Below the pieces are notes generated by a model. The model worked only from the letters and a program-made list of their open reading frames with translations, made no database searches and was not told where the DNA came from. From Hymenobacter siberiensis (GTDB lineage Bacteria > Bacteroidota > Bacteroidia > Cytophagales > Hymenobacteraceae), in assembly GCF_018967865.2 (NCBI RefSeq), contig NZ_JAHLZY020000001.1:3782001-3846000 (forward strand): 64,000 nucleotides of DNA, given 5' to 3'. Below, piece by piece: positions 36,089-45,057 of the stretch (positions are counted from its first letter, which is position 1; each line of letters starts with the position of its first letter). The position numbers and the translations under genes are program-made.

Positions 36089-37990
36089 TGCGGTTTTGTC
36101 TATTCTTGGTACTGATACTGAGCTGCTGGCAGCCTGGGGCGGCCCAGGACGCACCGCCCCAGGCCCCGCGCGACACGGCTGCTGCTGAAAGACCCCAAGG
36201 GCGCGCACCTCTCGGAAGCCTACCACTACTATACTGAGCCCTTCGGGCCCCGCGCCCGACCCCGAGCGGACCGAGGCCGCGTGGCGCGCCGGCCGGTTCC
36301 GGCCCGGCCCCTGGCACAAGCCGCTCAACCTGGGCCTGATGCACCGCCGCGTGTGGATGCGCTTGCCCGTGCGCAACACCGAGCCCCTGCGCCTGCGCTT
36401 CCTGTGGAGCATTTTCAACTTCACCAACAGTGCGGCGCTGTATTGCCGGCGGGCGGGCAAGGCGAAGTTTACCCGCCCGGCGCGGTCGCTCAGCTTCCCA
36501 TTTGCGCTGGACCCCGGCGAGGCGGTCGTGCTCTACCTGCGCGTGGATGCCCACACGGACAGCATCTACCTGCCCACCCACATCGAAACCACCGAATATT
36601 TCCTGGCTTGGGAAATGGGCTTTCCGTTTGAGCGGCACTGAGTGTGGTTGCTGGGCTTTTACTAAAGCTTGTGCCTTATTCAACCTGGTGCTTTTTGCGT
36701 TTCTGCGCGACCGTATTCACCTCTGGTACGTGGCCTACATGGTGGGTGTGACGCTGTTTCTGATGATGGAAGACGGGCTGGATGCCCTGCTGCTCCCGGC
36801 CGGACCGTACCGGCTGCTGTGGTCGGTGGGGCAGTATAATTTTATGCTGCTGGCGGCAGCGGCGGGTATTCGCATCATGCAGCTGTTTTTGCGGCTGCGG
36901 GCCAGCTGGCCGCGCCTGCACCGGGCCGGCAACTGGCTGGCGGGCGTGGTGGTAGGGTTTGTGGCGGGCTACGCCGGGCTGTTTCCATGGGCGGTGCGCC
37001 ACAGCCTACCCACCGTGGAAGTGCTGAACGGGGTGCGCGAGGTACTGATGGTGCTGGTGTTCGGCTACGGCTGGACGGTGCTGCTGGCCCTGCTGCGGCA
37101 CCGGCGCTGGCGGCGGCTGGCGGCGGCTGGCGGCATACTACGCCCTCACCTTCTTCTTCTTCTTTGTGGGCTACGGCATCTTCTGGCTCAATCATCTGGG
37201 CCTCAACAGCTTCAACCCCATCTACCCCAATACCCTGGCTTGGGGCCTCATGCTGGAGCTGCTGATACTGAGCGCCCTGCTCACTGGCCGCTTCCGGCAT
37301 ACGCTACGCCACAATGCCCGGCTGCGCGTGCAGCACCTGCGCCAGCGCGAGCGCGACGTACACAGCGCCCGCCTCATCGCGGCGCAGGACGATGAGCGCG
37401 AGCAGTTGGCCCGCGAGTTGCACGACGCCCTGGGTCCCAACATCGCCGCCCTGCACATGGCCTGGCAAAGCGAGGCCATGCGCGCCGCCCTGGCTTCGGC
37501 CCCCGCCGCCGCTGCCGTGGGCCAGCTCAACGAGGATATGCTGCGCGAGCTCTACAACCAGGTGCGGCAAATCAGCCACGTCCTGCTGCCGGCCGAATCG
37601 GTTACCAACCGCCTCACCACCTCCATCACCACGCTGCGCGACATGCTCAACCTGCACGGCACGCCGCAGGTACACACCGATTTCGGCCCCGGCCTCAACG
37701 AGCTGCCGCCGGCCGTGCAGTCGGCCGCCTTCCGCATCATGGCCGAGCTGGTGAACAACGCCGTGCGCCACGCCCAGGCCCGTCAGGTGCACGTGCACCT
37801 ACACCGCCTCCCCACCGCCCTGGAGCTGTGCGTGGCCGACGACGGCCGCGGCTTCGGCCGGGGCGAAGACACGCCACTGACGGGCATTGGCCTGCGCGGG
37901 GTGCGCACCCGGGCGGCCTACCTGGGCGGCAGCGTGAGCATTGAGGTGCCAAAGGTGGGCACGCGGGTAATAGTGCGCCTACCGTGCTGA
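36089..37990 (+). pseudogene. 7TMR-DISM-type sensor histidine kinase, multiply disrupted
   Basis: The pieces are a signal peptide (MRFCLFLVLILSC...), a 7TMR-DISMED2-like extracellular domain (VWMRLPVRNTEPLRLRFLW), a multi-helix membrane part (NLVLFAFLRDRIHLWYVAYM), and a C-terminal kinase core from about 37370 with ELHDALG (HisKA_3-like), NNAVRHA, DDGRGF and GIGLRGV. They lie in different frames: shifts near 36175 and 36250, stops at 36639-36641 and shortly after with a shift near 36675, and another shift near 37110-37135 in a GGCGGCT repeat tract. The kinase core could only be made from an internal start (about 37166). It follows the hybrid kinase on the same strand. Confidence 0.85.
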
Positions 37991-37997
37991 ATTACTG

Positions 37998-38081
37998 TAG
38001 GGGCGAAGCGGTGCTTCGCCCGTCGTTCGCGCCAAGACAACGATTCCGTGCACCCAGGGGCGAAGCACCGCTTCGCCCCTA
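37998..38081. repeat. 24-bp inverted repeat between convergent genes
   Basis: TAGGGGCGAAGCGGTGCTTC... at 37998-38021 is perfectly inverted at 38058-38081 around a 36-base loop, and each arm is itself partly palindromic (GAAGCGGTGCTTC). It overlaps the last codon of the FUSC gene. Confidence 0.8.
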
Positions 38082-40232
38082 CCCCGCCAAAACCTCCGTC
38101 ACTTTGCCGATATCTCCGCTTACTTTTTGCAGAAACGTGAGCTGCTCCAGCAGCAGCTTGTCGTCGGCGGCTTCGACGGAGATATTGGGCTCGGGAGCAG
38201 CCAGCTCCTCAACGGGCGCGGCGGTGGCGGGCGCAATGCGAGCCAGGCTTTTGCTGAGGGCCGCCACGGCGCTGGTGAGGACGCGGCGGCTGTCGGGCGG
38301 GAAGGGCGGCACGGCGGGCGCGGCCTCGCGCAGGGTGCCGGTGAGGGCCGCGATGTTGGAGGAGAGAATGTGGTTCAGCACCACGAATTCGTGGGTTTCG
38401 GTGGGGCGGTGCTGCTTGCTTTTGGGCTCGGTGAGCATGCGCTGGAATGCCGCCGCGAGGTTGGCCCCGCTCACGTACACGTTTTTGCGCAGCAAGCGGT
38501 AGTCGTTGGGCGTGAGGGGGCGGCCGGCGAGGCGGTCGGCCAGCTGGCGCAAGTAGGCGAGGTTGGCGCGCAGGGCGGCGGCCATGTAGTCGGTCAATTG
38601 CTCCGATTCCCAGCTGGGAAACAGCAAGTAACCCGCCGAAAACGCAATGGCGCAGCCCATGAGCGTATCGGTGATGCGCTCCTGCGCCACGCCCAGGTAG
38701 CTCAGCCCCAGAAACCGGAACATGATGAGCAGATAAGCCGTCAGAAACACCACCGTAACCAGGTACACGGTGCGCTGAAAGCTGTAGGCCACCACCATAA
38801 ACACCACCAGCACGGCAAACCGGGCCTCGGGCCACGGCACGGCCCACAGCACGAGGCCACCCAGCGCCCCGCCCGCCAGCGTGCCGATGATGCGCTCGGT
38901 ATTGCGCTGCCGCGTGAGGCTGAACCCGGGCTTGAGCATGATGGTCACCGTCATCAGAATCCAGTAGTTGTGCTGGCCGTGCCACAGGGTTTCGGCCACG
39001 GCATAGGCCACCAGGCAGGCCACGGTCATGCGCACGGCGTGGCGGAACACGGCCGATTTCATGGTAAAATTCTGGCTCAGGGCGCGCAGCTCGATTTCCT
39101 GGCGAGCCACAAACTGGGTATGGTCGGCGGCACGGCTGGCGGCAGGCGCGGCGGCCGAAAGGGCCTCATCAAAATAGCGACGGATGTTGCCCACGCGCTG
39201 GATGATGTCGCGCAGGTTCACCAGTATTTTCTTCAATACCAGCGCATTGGCACCGGAATCCGCATCGGTGTCGAGGGCACTGATGCGGGCCTGCAGGCGG
39301 TCCCACTCGGCCGTGAGCACGGGGCCGGTACCGGGGTGCGCGTGGTTGGTCTGGATGGCCACGCCGAGGTGGTCCAATTCGGTGGCGACGTGCCGGATGA
39401 GCCGGGCCACGTCTTCCAGCACGCCGGTGTGGCCAAATGCTTCGCGCACGGCCGAGTAGTCGTAATACCCCACCGTGATGCGCTCGTACAGGTCCACCGT
39501 TTCCACGAAGGTGAGCACCAGGCGACGGCCGGTGCTGGTGGTTTCATTCACAATCTGGCGGGTGCGGAAGATGAGGTCGCGCACGGCTTCCTGCTTTTCA
39601 TTCACCACCACTTGCTGGGCCACCAGCTGGCGGTAGTCCTCCTCCAGGGCCGTGGCGGGGTTGTAGAACTTGGCTTTGAGGTCCAGAAACCGCGCCAGGG
39701 CGTGAATACACTCACCCAGCGCCTGTTGGGCCGGGCGGTAGGGCCGCACCTGGTAGGCCACCAGGGCCAGCCCCGCGTACCAGATGCCGCCCAGCAGCAG
39801 CAGGCCCGCGTGGGCCGGCGCGGCGGCCAGGGCAGGTGGGTGGGCCAGCAGCAGCACCACGCTCAGCAAAGTAGCGGTGCCCACGGCCCCCGCACGCGCT
39901 CCCCAGACAAGCAGCATGGTCAACCCGAAACTCAGCGCCCCGATTTCGAGGGCCAGCGTCCAAACGTTGAGGGCGGCCGCGCCCGTGAGCAGGGCCGTGA
40001 GGCCCACCAGCACCAGGGCGGCCAGCATGCCGTTGCGGCGGTGCGCGGCCGGGCCGGGCGTGTCGGTCACGCTCACGCACACGGCCCCGGTCGCGATGCT
40101 CAGGCCCGCCTCGAAATGCCCCCACTGCCCCAGCAGCACCGCCGGCAACAGAATGGACACCGTGACCCGTACCCCATCGGAAAAATTCTGGCCGGAAAAG
40201 AAGTATCGGAGGCGGCGCGTCTGGTGGTTCAT
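38079..40232 (-). CDS. FUSC/YccS family membrane protein
   Basis: The 717-residue protein has two clusters of hydrophobic segments (about 20-170 and 395-530), each followed by a large soluble helical domain, the duplicated layout of YccS/YhfK and aromatic-acid exporter (ArAE/FUSC) proteins. The second cluster contains HNYWILMTVTIMLKPGFSLTR, close to the FUSC signature. ATG 40232 (MNHQTRRLRYFFSGQNFSDG) is the natural start, with YFFSGQNFSDG typical of Bacteroidota members. Proposed to export organic acids or act in envelope stress; the substrate is unknown here. Confidence 0.9.
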   Translation of the reverse strand: MNHQTRRLRYFFSGQNFSDGVRVTVSILLPAVLLGQWGHFEAGLSIATGAVCVSVTDTPGPAAHRRNGMLAALVLVGLTALLTGAAALNVWTLALEIGALSFGLTMLLVWGARAGAVGTATLLSVVLLLAHPPALAAAPAHAGLLLLGGIWYAGLALVAYQVRPYRPAQQALGECIHALARFLDLKAKFYNPATALEEDYRQLVAQQVVVNEKQEAVRDLIFRTRQIVNETTSTGRRLVLTFVETVDLYERITVGYYDYSAVREAFGHTGVLEDVARLIRHVATELDHLGVAIQTNHAHPGTGPVLTAEWDRLQARISALDTDADSGANALVLKKILVNLRDIIQRVGNIRRYFDEALSAAAPAASRAADHTQFVARQEIELRALSQNFTMKSAVFRHAVRMTVACLVAYAVAETLWHGQHNYWILMTVTIMLKPGFSLTRQRNTERIIGTLAGGALGGLVLWAVPWPEARFAVLVVFMVVAYSFQRTVYLVTVVFLTAYLLIMFRFLGLSYLGVAQERITDTLMGCAIAFSAGYLLFPSWESEQLTDYMAAALRANLAYLRQLADRLAGRPLTPNDYRLLRKNVYVSGANLAAAFQRMLTEPKSKQHRPTETHEFVVLNHILSSNIAALTGTLREAAPAVPPFPPDSRRVLTSAVAALSKSLARIAPATAAPVEELAAPEPNISVEAADDKLLLEQLTFLQKVSGDIGKVTEVLAG

Positions 40233-40316
40233 GCGGCGGGAGCGGGTAATACCGCAAGTAACGCGAAGAACGACCAAATGGGTTAGCAGGCCGGCGCGTG
40301 CACGCGGTATTTCGCG

Positions 40317-40604
40317 CTACAACTGCTGCAGCGACGGGCGTTCAGGCTCGTCGTAGGCCGTCGAGTCGCCGTCTTCATATACGACGCTTTCCAGGTCGTC
40401 GACGCAGGTTTCGAGCTCGGCTACTTCTTCTTCCTTGTCGGCCAGCTGCTGGCGCAGGCGGGCCAGCTCGCGGGTTTGCTGCTGCTGCCCGGCTTCGAGG
40501 CGGGCCAGGCGCTGCTGGTCGGCCTGGCATGCGGGCAGCGCAAGGGCCAACGCAGCCAACAGCGCGGCGCGGCGGCCGTGGGCCAAAGTCAATGGAAATT
40601 TCAT
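40317..40604 (-). CDS. Small coiled-coil lipoprotein
   Basis: A 95-residue protein with a lipoprotein signal (LLAALALALPAC, lipid Cys26). The mature part is a short coiled coil (RLARLEAGQQQQTRELARLR...) followed by an acidic tail (DDLESVVYEDGDSTAYDEPE). It is 85 bases upstream of the FUSC gene in the same direction. Function is unknown. ATG 40604 is chosen because it gives the signal peptide and lies just after a -7-like element. Confidence 0.6.
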   Translation of the reverse strand: MKFPLTLAHGRRAALLAALALALPACQADQQRLARLEAGQQQQTRELARLRQQLADKEEEVAELETCVDDLESVVYEDGDSTAYDEPERPSLQQL

Positions 40605-40609
40605 TACCC

Positions 40610-40617
40610 CAAAATTA
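40610..40617 (-). promoter_or_regulatory. -7 element abutting the start of the small lipoprotein gene
   Basis: TAATTTTG on the minus strand matches TAnnTTTG exactly and ends five bases before the ATG at 40604, which would make the transcript nearly or fully leaderless. Confidence 0.45.
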
Positions 40618-40675
40618 CGCCCCGCCGGGTGTAGCCCATTGGCTTTGGCCCACGGCCGCCCCCGCTCCATATAGA

Positions 40676-41637
40676 CTAATACATCACATCATTCACCGCC
40701 TCGACTTTGGGCGGCAGCTCGGTTTCTTCGAGCAGCTCGCGCAGGTCGATTTCGATGCTGCGGCAGATGGCCGTCATTGGCACGTCGTAGATGTCATTTT
40801 CGAAGGGGTTTTCGCTGGTGTAGCCCGCCGCTTCAATCACGTTAAATACCCACGATACGAGCACCGAAAACGGCACCATCAGCCAGACGCGGTACTGGCC
40901 AGGGCCTGACGGCTATCAAACTCCTCCACCAAACCCAGCGGCAGAATGGCCGCGAACACCCACACAAACACAAAGCTGAAGTAGGCAAACTGGCGCGGAA
41001 ACGGCGTATTCTTGATGCGCTCGCAGCCGCCCTGCGCGTTTAGCAGGTCCTGAATGGTCTGCATCATGGCCACCTGGCGGAACTCGGTGAGCAGGCCGCG
41101 CTTATAGAGCTCGCGCAGCTCCACGCTCTGGCGGCGCAGCAGGTGAGTGGGCGGGTTGCTGAGCATTTTGGCCATCTGGGCTTCGGCCGGGGGCAGGAAC
41201 GGGGCTACTTCGGTGTCCCAGAGGGCGGCGGTCTGGCGGCGCAGGTGCAGGCGCAGGGCGTTGCACCAGGCAATCTGGCGGTAGAGCAGGCGGCGGTGCA
41301 GCTCGGTGATGTAGCGCGGGTCGAGGCCCACGCCGTCGGGCATGGCCTGCACATAATCGAAGGAGCGGATGGCCCACACGCGGCTCGTGTTCACGATGCT
41401 GCCCCACAACTGCCGGCCTTCCCAGAACCGGTCGTAGGAGCCGTTGCTTTTGAAACCAATGTAGAAGGCCACCGCCGTACCGAGCAGCGCCACGGGCTGC
41501 CACGGAATATCGAGAACGTGCACGTTGAGTGGCCCGTAGAGCAGGCAAATCAGCGTGTTATAAACGGTAAAAATGAGCAGGCTGCGGCGTGTGAGCTGCC
41601 ACACTACTTCCCAGCGGAGGTTTTTGCGAACGTACAT
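40676..41637 (-). pseudogene. Bestrophin family channel, frameshifted
   Basis: The frame from ATG 41637 encodes 252 residues of a bestrophin-like chloride/anion channel (MYVRKNLRWEVVWQLTRRSL, FYIGFKSNGSYDRFWEGRQLWG, FSFVFVWVFAAILPLGLVEEF) and then runs into a stop after LASTASG. The remaining conserved end (QYRVWLMVPFSVLVSWVFNVIE, YTSENPFENDIYDVPMT) is in another frame down to 40676. A one-base indel near 40900 explains this. Joined, it would be ~320 residues, normal for bacterial bestrophins. Whether it is a true mutation or a sequence error cannot be told from here; every other family motif is preserved, so an error or very recent mutation is likely. Confidence 0.85.
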
Positions 41638-41695
41638 GAGGGGGCAATAACTATTAATTTTCCCGGGGTGTTACGCCGCTGGCATTAAATCCCGA

Positions 41696-42106
41696 TTAAT
41701 TCCGCAGCGCGGCAATACACTTCAGCTCGATGGCGATGGGCGTGGGCAGGCAGTTTATTTCGAGGGTGGTGCGGCAGGGCTGGGCCGTGGCGAAGTACTC
41801 AGCATAGAGGCGGTTATAGGTCGGGAAGTCGTCCCTCATATTGGTCAGGAACACGGTCACGTCCACCAAATCGTCCCACTCGGCCCCGGCTTCTTCCAGA
41901 ATGTAGCGCACGTTCTGAAACACGGCGTGACACTGGCTCTCAAAGTCATAGCGCAGAATGTTGCCATCCTCGTCCACTTCCACTCCGGGAATGGCTTTCT
42001 GGCCGCGCTGGCGCGGGCCCACGCCGGACAGAAACAACAGGTTGCCCACGCGGCGGGTGTAGGGGTAGGCACCCACGGGCTCGGGGGCGCGGCTTTCGGT
42101 AGTCAT
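41696..42106 (-). CDS. RidA family protein (2-aminomuconate deaminase-like subgroup)
   Basis: A 136-residue trimeric RidA/YjgF-fold protein. RidA enzymes hydrolyse reactive enamine/imine intermediates. Family features are GNLLFLSGVGP near the start, QCHAVFQNVRYILEEAGAEWDDLVDVTVFL in the middle and RTTLEINCLPTPIAIELKCIA at the end, where the Arg-Thr of the PxRT position is kept. The insert KAIPGVEVDEDGNI and the ending resemble the 2-aminomuconate deaminase subgroup rather than archetypal RidA. No kynurenine or aminophenol pathway genes are adjacent. Confidence 0.85.
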   Translation of the reverse strand: MTTESRAPEPVGAYPYTRRVGNLLFLSGVGPRQRGQKAIPGVEVDEDGNILRYDFESQCHAVFQNVRYILEEAGAEWDDLVDVTVFLTNMRDDFPTYNRLYAEYFATAQPCRTTLEINCLPTPIAIELKCIAALRN

Positions 42107-42140
42107 AACGCTTCGCTTAATGAGGAATGAGAAGATGGTC

Positions 42141-42351
42141 AGCCCCAGCGGGGTCGTACCCGGAGGGCAACGTATCGGCAGCAATATCGGCCCAGATGGC
42201 ACGTCAAATCCCCAGCGGGGTCGTACCCGGAGGGCGACACTCGTCGAACGAGTGCCGCCCTCCGGGTACGACCCCGCTGGGGATTTGACGTTTTATCAAA
42301 GCGACCGATACTACCGACATACCGCACTCCGGGTACGACCCCGCTGGGGCT
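42141..42351. repeat. Nested palindrome cluster, four copies of a 'GGGGTCGTACCCGGAG' unit
   Basis: Two direct copies (42141-42168 and about 42208-42235) are followed by two inverted copies (about 42256-42283 and 42326-42351). The inner pair forms a 35-base perfect arm (42202-42236 with 42256-42290) with a further CACTCG/CGAGTG stem in its loop. The 430-base gap between RidA and the TonB_C gene is mostly this structure; a solitary copy is at ~8150. Confidence 0.85.
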
Positions 42352-42536
42352 CCGTTTTTCGGTGTCGGGGTATGAGGTATTTCGCTTCAAAGTACATCAT
42401 GCAACAGGGAAGGCGAAACCACGCGGGGCGCGGGCTGCCGTTCTTTGCAGAGCGCGCCAGCACTATCTTGGCAGTTATGGCCTTTGCGGTTCAACCGTCT
42501 TTTCTCATTACCCCTCCTCTTCTCCCTTTTCTACGC

Positions 42537-43352
42537 ATGAAAACCTCAATGCTCCTGCTGCTTGGCGGCCTTAGTTTCTTCAGCCTGTCGGCCCACGCCC
42601 AGAAGCGCAAGATGCCACCCAAGCCCACGGCCAATGCCGTGTACGACTCGGTGCAGCAGCCCGCCGTGCCCCTGGGTGGCACCGAGCGCTACGCCCAGTT
42701 CCTAGCCGCGCACCAGAAATACCCCGCCACGGCCATGCAAAAAGGCATTCAGGGCACCGTGAAGGTGAGCTTTGTGGTGGAAAAAACCGGCACCGTGAAT
42801 GAGGTGAAAGTCGAAACGCCCGTGGCCCCCGAACTTGATGCCGAAGCCATACGCCTCATCAAAAGCGGCCCAAAATGGACGCCCGCCAAGCACCGCAACC
42901 AGGTGGTGCGCCAGCGCGTGGTGGTGCCGGTATCGTTCGTGATGTCGCCGGGCAGCACCGTCACCATCGGCGGGCCGGCCAAGGAGCGGCCCATCACCAC
43001 CTCCGCCGCCGACATTGCCGCCTCAGCCAATCCCGACCGCCCCGCCGTGGTGGCCCCCGACCGCCCCACCCAGCCCATGGGCGGCAACCAGGCTTTTTTC
43101 GACTGGATTGAAAAAAATCAGCAGTACCCCGGCCTGGCCCGCAAACGCAATATTCAGGGCAAAGTCATGGTCGAATTTATGGTGCAACGCGATGGCAGTC
43201 TGACAGATGCCCGTGTTATTAAGAAGATGGGCTCCGGACTGGACGAAGAGGCTTTGCGGCTGATAAAGGCCGCCCCGAAATGGGAGCCAGCCATGTTTCA
43301 GGGCAAGCCCATGAAGCAAAAGATGGTGTTACCGGTTCTATTCCAACTGTAA
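42537..43352 (+). CDS. Exported protein with two TonB C-terminal domains
   Basis: A 271-residue protein with a signal peptide (MKTSMLLLLGGLSFFSLSAH, cut near AQ). Two TonB_C-like domains follow: about 55-150 (KYPATAMQKGIQGTVKVSFVV ... KWTPAKH) and 180-271 (QYPGLARKRNIQGKVMVEFMV ... KWEPAMF). Classical TonB has an uncleaved N-terminal anchor and a Pro-rich linker; here the signal looks cleavable, so it is probably a periplasmic TonB_C-repeat protein rather than a working energy transducer. Followed by a terminator. Confidence 0.85.
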   Translation: MKTSMLLLLGGLSFFSLSAHAQKRKMPPKPTANAVYDSVQQPAVPLGGTERYAQFLAAHQKYPATAMQKGIQGTVKVSFVVEKTGTVNEVKVETPVAPELDAEAIRLIKSGPKWTPAKHRNQVVRQRVVVPVSFVMSPGSTVTIGGPAKERPITTSAADIAASANPDRPAVVAPDRPTQPMGGNQAFFDWIEKNQQYPGLARKRNIQGKVMVEFMVQRDGSLTDARVIKKMGSGLDEEALRLIKAAPKWEPAMFQGKPMKQKMVLPVLFQL

Positions 43353-43373
43353 ATTCAGCCAAACGACAAACAT

Positions 43374-43408
43374 CCCCTCCTTAAAATAAAAAGGAGGGGC
43401 GTTTTTTT
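43374..43408 (+). terminator. Rho-independent terminator
   Basis: CCCCTCCTT (43374-43382) pairs with AAGGAGGGG (43391-43399) and is followed by CGTTTTTTT. Confidence 0.88.
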
Positions 43409-43427
43409 AGTCTCTGCTGCCCCACCC

Positions 43428-44954
43428 ATGCTCTCTTCCTGCTCCTTAGCTGCCTCAAAGTCGCCTGCCATCATCGTTCCGCCGGCCCAAATCTGGCCCT
43501 ACCAGGTGCGCTACCGCGAGGGAGCCCAGGCGCTGGCCCAGGACTTGTTCGATGCCCTAGATGACGACCTGAAGCCGTTTGTGCTGCTGCTCGCCCTGCC
43601 CGCCGACGACACCCTGTCCGCCCGCTGCCTGGAGCCCGTCGACAGCGACCTGCCCGCCGCCGCATTTTCCGACGTGGTGGCGCGGGGCCGCGTGCGCCAG
43701 CTCACCACGCCCTGGCCCTTTCCCGACCGCGACGACGTGACGGCCGCCGCCATCCGGCGCAAGCACCAGGGCATCGGCATCCGCGATGCCGTGCAGGAAA
43801 CCCTCAATGCCCTTGATGGGCAGGGCCAGTACCAGCACTTTGCCGGCTGGCCGGTAGAGATAAACGGCTACTTTGTGACTACGGTGCTGCGCCTGCTGCG
43901 CAAGCCGCTGCGGGCCTACCCTTCATTGCAGCCCGCCCGCTACTACACCGATGGCAAGCCGCTGGCCCCGTCGCTGCTGCTGGCCGCCATGTACCGCTTC
44001 AACGAGGAAGGCGTGAAAGCCCTGAGCGAGCCCGAGCCGGGGGCCAGCATCTTCATGCGGCCCCGCGAAAGTGAGGAGCTACTGCGCGCCGCCGGCAAAA
44101 CCTTCCTCGACACGCCCGCCCAGGCCCTGGGCCTCGACCCGGCTACTATCAAGCTGTTTGCCACCTGCAACACCATCAGCAGCCTGCGCTACGAGGGCGC
44201 CGAGGGCGTGGGCAACCTGCTGCTGGCCCGGCGCGGCCACCCCAACATCGAAGAGGTATTCGCCCTCACCTGCCCCACCGAGCTCACTGACTACCGCGCC
44301 GTGCGCAAGCTGCTGGAAATGGCCACGCCCGACGTGCACCTGCTCGCCGACGGCGAAAACGTGTACGCCCTGGGCCGCCAAATTGGCCACTACGATGCCG
44401 TGCGCGAGGATTTATTCGTTATCAGCTTCGTGACGCACTATGCCTGGGAGCTTCAGCATGCCGGGCATATCCTCATGCGCTCGCACTACGGCCTGCCCGG
44501 CCTGCCGCGCCCGCGCCTCAGCCGGCCGGCCTTCCGCAAGGCCCTCAAGCGCACCTTCGCCCTCACCGACGCGCCCAAAGTAGAGCGCCTCTGGGACGTG
44601 GTGCTCGAAGCCAGCCGCCAGAAGCACGGCACACTCCTGGTCATCACCACCGAGGCCCTGGCCGAAGCCGACCGCCTCAAGCTACAATGCATGCTCATCG
44701 AGCCCGTGCCGCTCACGCCGCTCATCACCCGCCTCGTCACCAGCATCGACGGCGCGGTGCTCCTCGACCCCGAGGGCTACTGCTATTCCATTGGGGTCAT
44801 TCTCGACGGCCGCGCCTCGGGCCGGGGCGACGGTACGCGGGGCGCGCGCTACAACTCGGCCCTTCGCTACGTGGAAAGCTCCGACTATCCCTGCATCGCC
44901 ATCGTGGTGAGCGAGGACGGAATGGTGGACGTGATTACTTCGGTGAAGGAATAA
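43428..44954 (+). CDS. DAC (DisA_N)-like domain protein, putative diadenylate-cyclase-type enzyme or sensor
   Basis: A 508-residue protein whose last ~120 residues resemble the diadenylate cyclase domain: SIDGAVLLDPEGYCYSIG carries the DGA motif, and GTRGARYNSALRYVE occupies the position of the GTRHRAA motif, with RYN in place of RHR; IAIVVSEDG matches the following strand. The first ~380 residues have no domain I can name with certainty but resemble N-terminal regions of DAC-linked sensor families described in prokaryotic conflict-system surveys. If catalytic it would make c-di-AMP from two ATP; the changed second motif makes a sensor or altered-product role equally possible. No effector gene is adjacent. 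Confidence 0.75.
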   Translation: MLSSCSLAASKSPAIIVPPAQIWPYQVRYREGAQALAQDLFDALDDDLKPFVLLLALPADDTLSARCLEPVDSDLPAAAFSDVVARGRVRQLTTPWPFPDRDDVTAAAIRRKHQGIGIRDAVQETLNALDGQGQYQHFAGWPVEINGYFVTTVLRLLRKPLRAYPSLQPARYYTDGKPLAPSLLLAAMYRFNEEGVKALSEPEPGASIFMRPRESEELLRAAGKTFLDTPAQALGLDPATIKLFATCNTISSLRYEGAEGVGNLLLARRGHPNIEEVFALTCPTELTDYRAVRKLLEMATPDVHLLADGENVYALGRQIGHYDAVREDLFVISFVTHYAWELQHAGHILMRSHYGLPGLPRPRLSRPAFRKALKRTFALTDAPKVERLWDVVLEASRQKHGTLLVITTEALAEADRLKLQCMLIEPVPLTPLITRLVTSIDGAVLLDPEGYCYSIGVILDGRASGRGDGTRGARYNSALRYVESSDYPCIAIVVSEDGMVDVITSVKE

Positions 44955-45057
44955 GAAAACAACACCCGTCGGGCGATATTCTTACGACAACTTACGTAAC
45001 TTTATTGCCTCCTGCCCCCAAACTCACCAGGCACTTTTCCCTAGCCTTTCATATCCG

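Noticed and set aside
38127..40286. 719-codon plus-strand frame opposite the FUSC gene
   Set aside because: Shadow frame with His/Gly/Ala bias; the minus strand encodes a well-recognised membrane protein.
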